From Pardosa pseudoannulata (lineage: Eukaryota; Arthropoda; Arachnida; Araneae; Lycosidae), in NCBI GenBank assembly GCA_032207245.1, contig CM063507.1, positions 96,347,406-96,411,405 of the forward strand: DNA of 64,000 nucleotides. The letters are read 5' to 3'. The translations under genes were made by a program, and so were the position numbers. The notes below the pieces were generated by a model. It was not told the origin of the DNA. It made no database searches and saw only the letters and a list, made by a program, of their open reading frames with translations. Positions 1 through 13,157 of this stretch are shown here, in pieces (positions within the stretch are counted from its first letter, which is position 1; each line of letters starts with the position of its first letter).

Positions 1-1104
1 AGCTGAAACAACATTTTGTAACATTCAAATATGTCTCCATCACATTGCTGTAATATAAAATGCTAAAAACTTTTTTTGAAGCAGCTTCCAATTTTAGTAC
101 CATGGAGGTAGAAGATTGGCCAGACTTTCAGGCAAATACAAGGATATTTCTTAGTACATATCAGCAGTTGTGAGAAAAAAAAAATTTAAGTTATTTCAGG
201 CTCTTTTTTATTAGTTTCATAATGTTATCCTAATCTGAACGAACTTTTGGGTGAGACTCCTCATTCCAAATTATTTGATTTTCTTTTTTGCACTGGTGTT
301 TTTAAATCTCATCTAAATTTTTATTTTTTAACGTTTTAATATGAGTTTTTACCTTGTTTTTTGCTGTACTTTTTTTTTTAAATTTTAGTATTTATTTCCA
401 ATACTTTTAAATTATTAAACTTTGTTTAATTAGGTGTTCTTTTGTTTGGCCCAGCATATCCAAACTTGGATATTGCGACAATAAACCCTAACTAACCAAC
501 CATAATGTTACGCTGTCTTTTCTAGATTACTGACATGGTACTACACATATGTGACCAATGTTTTTTTTTTTTTTTACATTAATCACCAATAACAATAGTT
601 TCAACTCTGGTAACCCTGTGAGAAAGAAGCAGTATTTCCTACATTTAAATAATATAACAAAAAATAGACACTGCTATTTTTGACAATTTATCTATTGCTT
701 CTGGTGTATGTAGAATTATTATTATTATTTTTTTTTTTTAAGATTAGCCCAAGCACTACTGATGTACTTTTTCTATTTTGGCATGTTTATAATAAAGGTA
801 AAAGTCAATATAAATTTATTTTTCAAATTTTGTATTTTTTCTCATTTTCAAATTTTTATTTATTTGTTGCCATTAAATATTTTTTACATTATTTTATACT
901 TAAAAAACTGTTTCATTAGACAATTTGGCAACTTTTTGTTGCTAACTGCAAAAAACATTGCAAATAAGGATATATACTGTACCTTTCTATACATCTTTAT
1001 ATAAGCTGATCGATCCCCACTCCCCAACTTTAGGTTTATGAAAATCCCAAAAAATTCTTGACTTATACATGGAAATGTATGGTGCCTTTTGTAACTCTGC
1101 CAAA
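1..1104 (+). mobile_element. Family D repeat, left end outside window
   Basis: It is homologous to 10273-11261. The right end is near TTATACATGGAAATGTA at 1064-1080. The LINE fragment at 228-500 is nested in it, and the left end lies just before the window (it opens with AGCTGAAAC, matching ATAAGCTGAAATTG inside the other copy). Confidence 0.65.
228..500 (+). mobile_element. LINE 3' UTR fragment with (AACC)n tail
   Basis: It matches 32630-32851 (TTTAAATCTCATCTAA, GAGT..TTTACCT, a CCAAACTTGGAT-like block). CATAATGTTA is duplicated at 218-227 and 501-510. It is nested in the repeat that covers 1-1104. Confidence 0.8.
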
Positions 1105-1592
1105 AAGGCTTTTGGATGATCCACCCCCAAAAATTTATTATTTTCATATTCCCAGAATATGAAACTTGTATTTGGGAGTAGTTGAGGATGCATAGCAGAC
1201 TAATATTCAACCTTTATGGGTGTTTGCCAGATATACTTGTCTAAACACTCCCACTGTAGATAAATTCCTCTTTTATCAATGAGCAAAAATTTTTATCTGA
1301 TGGAAAAGGATTATCAAGAGAGAGAATAGAAAGTGAACTTTAATAAAACTTGAATTTTAGTAGCTATGCATTTTGAAAATTAAAAAAAAAAAAAAAAGAA
1401 GAGAAAAATCTGAATTCCTGCAGGGAGGGGAAAATTAAAACCCTTTAGAAAGCTCTTCCTCAATATCTGTACCACTGAATTATGTACACATGTATATATA
1501 TTCATATTTATGTGCATGTGTTGCATATGAAAATAATGAAAATATTTTAACCATTTTAAGGAAAATAAGGACATAATGAATTTTTTACTGAC

Positions 1593-1728
1593 CTCATCAG
1601 CATCTTGAGATACTGAACCATTTAAGGCTTCACTAGCTTCATAGTCATAATCCTCTTTGAGGTACATAGGATTATTTATTTCAACATTTGCGGAATCTTG
1701 CATTCGTACATGCATAAATGGTAAACCC
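1593..1728 (-). CDS. LRP1: LRP1 exon: cytoplasmic tail with NPMY motif
   Basis: A 136-nt exon, phase 2 in and phase 0 out. The tail reads from [11 protein letters not shown] through N-V-E-I-N-N-P-M-Y, then L-K-E-D-Y-D-Y. NPxY motifs bind PTB-domain adaptors (Dab, Shc, Fe65-type) and drive endocytosis. The acidic stretch ending D-A-D-E precedes the donor gtcagt. A second NPxY would be expected in the next exon, which I could not find before the window edge. Confidence 0.92.
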
Positions 1729-1858
1729 CTATTCACATAGAAAAAAAAAATTCAATCAAGTATGATGTAGTTTCAATGAACAAATATTACTCACATTGCA
1801 CAACAAATATAAATAACTATTTGCAAAAAATTATGAAAAAAATATTTAGTTTTTAATT

Positions 1859-1894
<36 letters not shown>

Positions 1895-3583
1895 TAAAGG
1901 AAGAACTTTTAAAAAAATCATTTATTTAAGATAATTGAAGAATGTGACTGTTACCAAATAAATTCATAAAAACAATTTTTATAAATACAAATTTGTTTAA
2001 TAAAAACACAACTATTATCCCTGTGTATCAAATAGATTGACCATTTACTACAAATATATTATTATAAATTCAGAGGAGAAAAATATTTCTAAAACACTTG
2101 AAATAAAAAATAATCTTCAGTAAGAAAAAACAAATAAGGCTGCAACATAATTTATATAAAAGTTATCTTTAATTTTACAATGAATCATTTTTACCTAGTC
2201 AAACCAATTTTTACACTATATATATATATATATAATTTTTTTTTCAGAGTAGCAATGTTGAAAATACATGATACACTGAATAATTAATAATGCCTTAACT
2301 CAATCAAATATTGTACCATAAGTAAAAACAACCCTTACCCTTGACCAAAATATTTTATGATTAAAATGAATTATAACAAGATAGGATAATTTTACCTTTT
2401 CCTTCTACAATAAATAACCACTCCAAAGGCAACAATTATAATTAACAGCAAAACTGTACAGACTGGAATACCAACAGCAGCAACCACTATAAAATAGTAC
2501 ATTAAAACATAAAGAGGATTCTGTGCAAATGTACACATATAATTATACACACACATATATGCAGTACTAACTTTTATAATTAAAACGGTACTGAAAAGAT
2601 TGTTGCATATTTTATTATAAACCATAATCCCAGTGCTTAAAATGCTATATTTACAAAAAATGAAACTCACAAATCACAATGCAGTTATATACCACAATTT
2701 TATTTTCTCCTTAGTCATGACATCTCTTGTTAGATGAATCTCCTGCACAGTGTGCATATTGCAAGACTCCTTACACAGTCGCACATATTTCAACATCCTG
2801 TGTTTGTTCTAAATCAATGTATATAAAAAATTTTTGGTAATCCATCTCCTAATCTTAATTTAATCATTGGGGAAACTCCATATCCAAACTTGTTTCCCTT
2901 TCTTCGCCGTGCTGGTTTTTATACCAAAATATGATTTTTGTTTGAGTTTCAATTTTCTAATTTTCAATTTTTAATCTTTCAATTTTTTAATTTTCAATTT
3001 TTAATCTTTCAATTTTCAATTTTTTTTCACTTTTTTCTTAATTTTTTAATTATTTTATAACTTAAATTCTTAATTCTTCACTCAATTTTCAATTCTTGTT
3101 AATTTGTATATAACTCAATCTTTATTCGTGTTTTCTGTTGAATGTTATGTGTTTTTATTGTTACTTTAATATGTTTTAGAACCTTTCATTTTATATTTTG
3201 TCAAAATTTTTTATCTAAATTTTGTCTTTGGTTTATTTTTTCATCTTGTTTGGCGCAGTTTATCCCTAGAGGATTTAGCGCCATTAAACAACTTTAACCA
3301 ACCAACCAACCTTAGTCATGACAGTAATTTCCAAAAGAATACATAAATATACTTCCTACATTTCCAAACTTAGACATATGAGAATATAACTAATAATATG
3401 AACTTTGATAATTATTGTGAAGATAAAATTAAATTTGTTTTAAACTATATCTTAATATTTTGTAACAAAACTTTAGTGAATTATATACAGTTGGAAAAAG
3501 ATACAAAACCAGGGCTTTGAACCAGAACTGAACTGAAAACCAGAAAAAACCATTAACTTGGTCAGAACAAAAACTAGAACACA

Positions 3584-3617
<34 letters not shown>

Positions 3618-6600
3618 CCCATTTACTTTGGTTTAATATATCTTCAGTTATTTTGATATTGTAACCAACTTATCAATATTTTTGAATTGAAAGTTAACCC
3701 TATAATTATCATCATTACATGTACATTGCTCCTCTATTTTCTGTTTTGATGTGCATTAATACTTTTCTGTTTCAGTTTCACATGAAACTAATTGTGGAAT
3801 GCAGATTTAATTCAGTTGTTCAATGCGATTTTGATAATGGATAATAATGCAAATGCTCACCGTTCTCATATCATACCTTGTATCAATTGACATGGAGTAC
3901 CAATTAAAAAATGAATAAAATCTAAACTTTGAAAGAATTATATTTTTTATTTATGATAGAATTGTATATTTAGTACAAATAAAAATATACATAAAGTAAA
4001 ATTATTTATTCAGAATTGAACCACCCAGTGCAAAACTGTCATTGAGAAACTTATGTATAACAAAACATTGATATTAATAATAAAATACTTTGCAGTACAA
4101 AACTAGATTACAATAAACTAAATGTAAAATAAAACATCATTATTAATTTGGAATAAAATTAGCACAGATAATGTTAGAGTGAAACATTATCTGTCTACAA
4201 TGAAAAATATATTTAAAGTACTGTTTAAATTACATTAAGTACTTAATAATAACTATTTAATATTGTAAAAAGTTTAATTCACTTGGCATAATTTATCGCT
4301 TAAAATAATTTTCTTATTTCAAATAATGAGCAAAACAACTTATATGACATGTATTAATACAAATCATTCATATTACACACTATCTTTCAAAAATTTTTAA
4401 TTGTAAGAAAAATTAGAACAATTTTTTTAAATGACAGTTATAATGATTGGGTTTGAATGCTATTAAAACATAATCTATATAATTTTTGAATCCGGAAAAT
4501 GATTACACTCTAGATACTTATAATTATTTATATTATTTTAAAGCAGACATGTTAAGGTCTATTAACACTAGAATTACGATGGTCTTTGTACACCTAGAAT
4601 TACAGTGGGTGTCATTTTGACCCCTTGATAAGATATCTGTTTATTTCTCTACATTTTCTAGCAATATATTTTGCAAGGGTCGTCGGCCAGAAGTATTTTC
4701 TACTTTCTATACAGTTCCAGCACTAGCAATTTCTTTACAAGTGTTAGTCTGAATTACGTTGAATTTCATATTCACTTTTGAGCTTCTACTAGTTCCCGTT
4801 TTGGCATTCTTAGGTATGGGAGAATTTGAACTCTTAGAAACAAATTCATTTGTACTTTCACTTGAGCTAGAGGATGATATTGCCTGATTACTCTCTATAA
4901 TAAATTCAAAATCACAAAATGTTTCATCTCCATCTTTATCTGCAGAATTATTTTCGATTTCAGAATTAGAATCGGCATCAGATAGTTCTTGCATCAGTTT
5001 CACGATTTCTTCATGTGTTAGTCCTTTTCTACATGCCATTAGTATGTTACAGTAATATATTCATGTAAATAGAATAAAATTTTCCACTAATATTTGTTAT
5101 GAACAATAAACAAAATATCTATGAAAAATCTACAAACGTTCAGCTCGTAATAATATCTTTTCTCTGTTTTCTTTCCACAAAGAAAAGTATTGCACATATT
5201 TCAAATCATGTGACTGGCAGATGTGACTATGCAGACCCACCATATACTTTTTCTTTGTTTGTATTTTGTTTAGCAGGTGCCAATAAAAATAGTTTACAAA
5301 AGTAACAGTGTTCAGAGAATACAATGGAATGTATTCACATTTCTTTTTTCTCAAAGTGGTCAAAATAACACCGCCATATTTCTAGGTATAATCATTTGTT
5401 AGGGCTAAAATAAGAATACGATTTTCTTGAAATCTTTACTATTTCATAAATCACAATGAGTTAGGAAAAGTCGAAAAAAGATTAAGATATTTGCGAAAAA
5501 AAAAGAAGAGCTGTTAGAGATAAAAGTTTGCTAGGTGTCAAAATGACCCCTTCCATAATTCTAGTATTAAGCAAGTATTTATTTTGAAAATTCATTTGAG
5601 TGTTATACTAATTGTACTTTCAATTACGAGAGTAGATAGTTATCTTTTAACATACATAAAATTACAAATAAGCTCAAGTTTAATTTTGAGATAAATAAAT
5701 AACAATGTGTAACTTACTTTCAGCAGGGAAGGAAGAGTTTTCCCTGGATTTTGGAAGAGAAAGAGGCTGACTTGTTTCACATCTTGAACCTACAAAACCT
5801 TCTTGACACCTAGAATTATTTTTCAATGACTGATAAGTATTATATAAATAATTTTATATAATAGCAATATATTTACAGATAACACACATGCATTAAAAAA
5901 ATCATACTCATTCTTACGAAAAAAAAACTAAGTAATTTTAAAAAACCTACAGCAGTATTTAAAAGTTCTTTAATTCAAATAAACACTCATACATTTATTT
6001 TTAAAGCAGTTAAAAATATTTCAATAACAATAACCCAAACATGCAAATATGTATTAATTTTATTCCTGAAAATCAATATATATTTGCGTCACAATTAAAA
6101 ATTAAAGTCATATATGTATCTTACCTCAAGTAATGTGTTAGGACTCAAAGAAAAAAAACCTATGTAACCCAAATTGCTACTTTTTAGATGTATGCTATAG
6201 AATAAGATGGGTGCTTCTACACTGAGAACAAGAACTTCTAATAGCCTGCAGTTATTTTTTATACTACAAGCAAAAAGAAAAAAAAAGTCTAGAGTAAGCT
6301 GTTTCAAGATTGTTATATTGCTCCATTGACAGTTAATTTACGTTTTAACTCGTATAGGTAATCTAACATTTGACTTCAATCATCCCAAGAAAAGTAATTC
6401 CGTACATTTTATGACAATTATAAGATTCACTGTTGACCAAGCATTTTTTTTATTAGTTAAAACTATAAACTCAAAATAATACACAAAACTTAGATTAAAT
6501 GTAGTACCTTGCTGAACATGTTTAATCTTATTTGTTCTGTCTCTGGAATAATAAATCAACCAATACAAGTAATATTAAACTTACAAGCATGTAGGCTTTT

Positions 6601-9600
6601 CATCATTATTTAAAGATGGAACACAAGTAGCATGATTAAAGCAATAGTTGTGGCAAGATGTGCTTATTTCACAGCGTTTGCCAGCACGGCCTCTAGGACA
6701 GCTATCGGAAAGAAAACAATATAGCTACATGTAATGGAATGATACACATACACAAACAATTATATAAATAAAAAATGGAAAGAGCTGCAAAACAAATAGT
6801 AATGTAATCCAAAATATAATTTTATAAAAATTATGACATGTAGTATGGATACAAACATATTTTAACAGGGAAGTAAACAATATTAAATGATCTCATTAAA
6901 ATTTTTGCATCTTAAGATACCATTTCAGAAGCATTAAATGAGTTTAAGAAAACACAACTCAATTTTTTCTTTTAAATCTTCATCTAAAAACACTCAACTA
7001 AACATTAATTTCATAACATTATGCAATATTATGAATATATAAAATTTGCAAAAAAGCACACCCATAATATTATGGATGTTTTTTCTCCCATTCATAAAGA
7101 ATAATCAAAATATTATGTACCTGGACATTAATTCGTTAAAAGTTTGGTAACATTTTAAAAAAGAAGCTAAATTTCTTCTAATTTAGTGTAAAGCTATGCT
7201 TTAAGTGTAAAATATCTGAAACAATCCATAAATTTCTTAAAAGAATTCTTTTTAATCTGTGATTTAATTCTTATAAATTATAGATTTTGTAGTTGTAAAA
7301 ACAAACAAGTAAAAACGTGGGCATTAAAAAGTCAGAAAACTTTCTGTGGCAAGTTTGATTCTATATATAGATAGAATAGGAGATTTAATTTAAAACGACT
7401 GTTTTAAAAGTGAAGAAAGTAAGTGTTTTTGTTCAATTTTGAGTACTTCTTTATAAAAAAAAGATCTTCATGATTTATTTCCGAGTTAAAAACTTAATTA
7501 AAAATTTTTCAAAGGAGTATCAAAAGTTTTTAAAAATATTTATAAATAAGGTTTAAAAAATTAGCCATTTTTAACAATTACTGGCTTGAATTTTTGTAGA
7601 AGTATTACAATTTTTCTTATTATCACTTATTCATTAACATATTTTACAAACATATTATTTAACATATAAGTTTAATATATTATAGCTTAGCACTAACTTC
7701 AAGATGAATCAAAATCCAAAGAGAATAATTTTTAATAAAACATTTAGTCTTACTTGCACATTGGTGGACCAACACCATTCAGCGGCCTACATACTCCTCT
7801 ATGTAGGCAATAGCCAATGCATTTATTCCAGTTGTCAGATTGCATGTCGCAAACTTGGCCAACCCACTGAGGTGGGCAACTGTAATTATAATACACATGT
7901 ATAAAAACACCTCACAACTTCCTTAATAAAAATCTATTAAATTATCTACAAAAGTATGTGCCACAAGTAAACAGGATGGAATCAAAAAATAAGATTTATT
8001 ACATTTTTAATAGCATTCACTAAGTTTTAAAATTGCTATATACTCAAACTACATTTTATTTAATATACTAAATTTAAACACAATTATGATTTTCTTAATT
8101 TACTTTAGACTATAATTTAGACTTTAAGGAAAATAATTATAAATCTGTAAGTATAGAGATGTTTCACAGATAAAGGTTTAAATACTAAAGGAACAGTTTA
8201 TCATCAAAGTATTTCAGTTATTCAATAGCTTAAAGCAGAATATTAACCACTGCCTTTAAAGAAAAAATAAAGAAACGAAATATTTTTTATATTATCAGTG
8301 GATGTAACCTTAAGCTCAGCAACACCAATGAGAAATCCAAAATTGGTAGTAACAAGAGGAATTCTCTCTTATGACAAACTGCATGTCATCTTGATGTATA
8401 GAAACAGATGGTGGAGGCAGGTGTTTTTAATGTATGCCATGTTTTCAGACCTAACAGCTGCAAAAATATAATGCTCTCTTTAGATAGCTTTAGAATATAA
8501 CAAGATGTCCTACCATAACACATCAGATTTTTTTCTTACTACTGAATAAGAAAACAGATAATGAACACATATAAGATAAAATTACAATTAAATAAATAAG
8601 AAACTATTACTCTATATAGCTTAGATTTTATCTAAGCTATTTAGTGTAATAGTTTAGTAGTAAGCTATTGAATGACTTAAATACTTTGATGATAAACTGT
8701 TCCTTTAGTATTTAAACCTTTACCTGTGAAACATCTCTATACTTACAAATTTATAATTATTTTCCTTAAAGTCTAAAGCCGCTAGTATTAGATAATTAAA
8801 GACAAAGAATATAGGTTGATAAGTCAGATAAAATCAAAAATCCATTTAAAATTACAGAATAAAATAACCTTACATTTCAAGAACAAAAATAAATAATTTG
8901 ACTCTGCAATAGAAACTAAAATACTCAATAAGGAATCAAAAATAAATTTGCTTATAAATAATACCTTAATTTTAGTATTAATTTAAAAGTGAATAAAAAA
9001 AGTATTACAATGTGTATACATACAAGCATATTGGAGTGCCATTGGACATTTGACATGTTCCACCATTTTTGCATTCAATATCATCACACGAACTTGGATT
9101 AAATGTTTCACAATGGGCACCAGAGTACTTTGCAGGACAGTGGCAGGCATAATCAATACCACTTTCTGTTTTAGTTGAAACGCATGTAGCACCATTAAGA
9201 CAACCACAACGATCTTGCTCACATCTTTTACCCTGAAATCCTCTAGGACAGATACAAGTAGGTTTCTTTGGACCTCTCTTGCAAGTGCCTAAAATATAAT
9301 TTTTTCAAATAAATGCTAAGAATACACTGACATTATACACTAATTAAATTATACATTCAATTATTAGTTAAATTTATTCGATATTAATTGAACTGATGCT
9401 ATTACAGATACAATTCAGCCACCTCTTCAAAATGCGAGAAGGTACAGATGAAATATATAGAATCCTGAGAAGAGTCCATGCAATACTCTAAGGTAGAATG
9501 GAGCTAGAAAACTGAGACAACTGAATATCAGGTGAGTCTCCAACCTACCCACCCCTTTTAGGTGTAGCTACTTTTATACATTTTCTACTCTCAAAAGCCC

Positions 9601-12600
9601 TCTGAAAACCCAAAACAGTGCCATCTATAACTACATAAATCAACTAGAAAGAAACTAAGAAAGCAGAGGCAACTGGGTACCGGGTGAAAAATCCATCCAT
9701 CGGTGTAGCACCGTTTCTTTGCTCCAAATATTTTAGGGCAGTTGTCAATGCTTGAACACTTTCATTGTGAGTTATAGTCGTAGAGTCCTTAAAGTCCTCA
9801 TCTTCATTTTCTGCGTCATTAATGTCCATTGAAGGATTAATGGCTTCAACTTTTGCAGTGGAATGTATCATTCCATTGCAAAAAGATATTTAAGAATAAC
9901 AATATGTCTTTCAAATTTGATAGATGACGAAGCTAGTTCATAAAAATGAGTATCCTCCCATCGACTTTCTATTATACTCATAAAAAAGAGAAGTAACTAT
10001 TTTTACTAGACATGTTTTAATTCCTAATTTTACAAAACATATGAACACATCACATAAATAATATCTGACTTTTATCTATACTAACACATTATTTTACGAA
10101 CTTAAATTACAGCATCAGAAATTAGATAGTAACTGGAAGTGGCCATTCAGTAACCAAAAGTAACCCCAAAGTTGAGGGATGAATAAAATTTTGCTATAAT
10201 TTAAGTACGCGAAAATTGGTTTCTGTAACTCAAAACATATTAGAGTTATGTTCACATATTTATATACATTTACCTTATATTTCTAAATATAAGCTCATCT
10301 TTATATAAGCTGAAATTGTTATTTTCCTACAAATATTTATCCAAAGTTCAAAATCCTTATATAAGCCGACATGAAAAAACAATTATTAGAACGTTCGCTT
10401 ATGTCACAAAGAAGACAAAAATGTCACTAAGCAGGTGAAATGGGGAAATATTTTTCAATTATATTGCATTAAAGTAGAAAGCTAGACCAATGCTTCTCAA
10501 ACCTTTTTCACTACAATATCCAATTTCAGTACTGCAGAGGTAGAGGATCAGTCGCACCTTGAGACACATACAAGGACATCTCTTAGCCTATTTCAAAAGT
10601 GGCAAGGAAAAACAACTTACATTTAAAATTTTAACTAACTTTATGATGTCTTTATTAATTTCCCACTTTTACACTAACTTATCTACATTACTGTGACATG
10701 CATAGTTCGATAACTGCATCGCTAGACTATGCAGCCAATGATATTTTTATTTAGATGCTAATGACAATAGTTTCAACTTTGGTAACTCTATATAAAGATA
10801 ACTTTTTCATAAATTTAAGCAATATAAGCTAAAAAAAAAAAGAGGTTAGGGAAATACTATGTTTGGCAATTTACTGATTGCTTCTGGCTTATGTAGACTT
10901 GTGTTTATTGAAAGATTAGCTATTATGCTACTGTTATGGTACTGTTGTTTTGGAGCAATTATAACACAGATAAGAGTCATTTTAATTTTATTTTCTATTT
11001 TTGTGTTTTTCTCATTTCAAAAATCTTGCAAACTTTATTTACTTTTTGCTGTTATCTATTCCTTTTTTTTTTCTTTACTTTTAAAAAGAAAAACTGTTTC
11101 ACTAAATTGGTAAATATTAATGACTCTTTGTCGCTAATGGCAAAAAATATTGCAAAAAAACAGATGTATTATATCTGTTCTATGGATCTGTATATAAGCT
11201 GACTTCCCACTTCAGGTTTGAAACCCCCAAAAATTATCACCTTATACATGGAAATATACAGTAATTACTGACACACACACATAATTTAAAAAATGGTACT
11301 TTTAAGCTCAAGGAAGTAGAAAACTGGATAATCAATTAAATACCCAAGATCAAACTTTGGAATGAATACAATACTTTTTCTCTACTACATATACAAGAAA
11401 ATCATTTTGTAATCAAGAAAAATAACAAATGCTAGAATACCTTTGCAAGAACTTGTGTGGGGATCAAACTCCACATTCATTGAATTAATACTTTGCTTCA
11501 CAATTACTTCATTTATAATTATTTTTTTAGAAAATACAGCACAGGTAAGTTCACTTGAATGAATGAAATCCACCTTTAGGGCAGTTCCTTGGGGGTTCCC
11601 CAAGAGCAGGATACTGCAACCAGAGGTCTATTGTACCCAAACTCAAAAAAACACAACCCAAAAGCACCTAAGAGACCAGTGGCGGAAGCTAACCTCAGCA
11701 GACAACTGACAGGAATGTTCACTTACACACAGTTTTCTGAAAGCTTTGAGACTCATGTTGATAAAAAAGCTCTAATACAGTGAGGTAAAGCATACCACTT
11801 CAGTAATAAATTTTTACAAAAATCTATTTTAAATTTTTGATTGTAGTTTTCCAAAATATGTTAAGAGCAAAATAACTGGATAGAATTAAAACTGATACTA
11901 TAGTTAAGACATTGATTAGTTTTCCTTTTTAGTTTTATGAGCAAAATACTAACATAACTAAACGTCAGATACCTGTATCCTATTGCAAATAAAGCAATCT
12001 GTTATTTTTATTTTTAAAAATAATTTAAAAATATATAAGCTTCATTAATTTATAAATTTCTATAATAATAACCGCACATTTATAAAATTTATATAAAAAA
12101 AGAAAAACCTTAACTCTTGGGAAAGGCCCCTTAGCTTTTCTTATGAATAATACCACCAAGACCTTATAATAAGGATGATCACGAGCATACTTTTAATTAA
12201 AGTATTAAATATTATTTTTCATACAATTAACTTCTTATTGGTAAGAATTTTTTACATTTATGATCTGAAACAAACATTTTTTAATTGTTGAAAATTAATG
12301 TATGTTTTGTCCTGAATCTGAAAATTCATAATACTTTTTGTTAAATATGAGGTAATTACCTATTCTTCTCCCTTTTTACTGAGTTTAATTTGGTAATCTC
12401 ATGTGATAACTAACCATGTATTGTAAAGTGTGACCGGGACTCATTTCAATTCCTTTCAGTTTATTTTCCCCGCTGTGACGTCACTGTTATGTTATTCTTC
12501 CTTGGAACCCTTGTTTTGGCAATAATTAATATTCCCATTTTTTCAACCAAGGAAGTATATAGAGAATGTGCGCATGACGTCAGGTGCAGCAAAAATTGCA

Positions 12601-13119
12601 GCTCAACTTCTTCGTTGGCAAAACATTTGAATTTCCTACAGATTGTGCTTGTTATTGGGATTTTAGTTTTGTCAATTTGAAAGCGGCAACAAGCTGTTGT
12701 ACGTATGGCTGTACTAAGCGTTTCAAAAAAGGTAAAAATATTGGATTTTATTGCTTTCCTAAAGATACTACACTGCGAATGCTTTGGAAAAAAGCTTTGA
12801 AAAGCCAAGTTCTTCGAGAATTTGCGGCAAACATTTTCAGAATGGTAATAAAACGTTAACCTTACTGTAATGTAATTGATTATATAAAATTATTATGCTC
12901 TAAGAATTCTTTTATCATTACTAAGTTTTTTTCATATTTTTAATGTTTTTGTGAGAAGTACTGGACCTATAAATGTAATTATTTTTTGTCCTTAAAATAA
13001 TCAGGTTTTGCACGTTTTTATTAAATTCCTATTTATGTAATAGTTTATTGTGCCTGTTAACATGATCAAAGTAGTTATACTTTTATTATGATACTTAATA
13101 GTACTGTGTAGTGTCTAAC

Positions 13120-13157
<38 letters not shown>

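Noticed and set aside
680..1004. Plus-strand hydrophobic frames at 680-1004 and similar ones at 10859-11202
   Set aside because: Both pairs come from T-rich parts of the same repeat family and are low-complexity translations.
884..1210. A possible last LRP1 tail exon with a second NPxY in the first 1.4 kb
   Set aside because: No phase-0 acceptor followed by an NPxY-containing frame was found; the minus-strand frames there lie in the family D repeat.
8983..9222. A 79-codon minus-strand frame at 8983-9222
   Set aside because: Wrong-frame shadow of the EGF exon 9024-9288.
12461..12808. A 115-codon minus-strand frame at the THAP region
   Set aside because: It is antisense to the recognisable THAP frame and shows no domain or splice context of its own.
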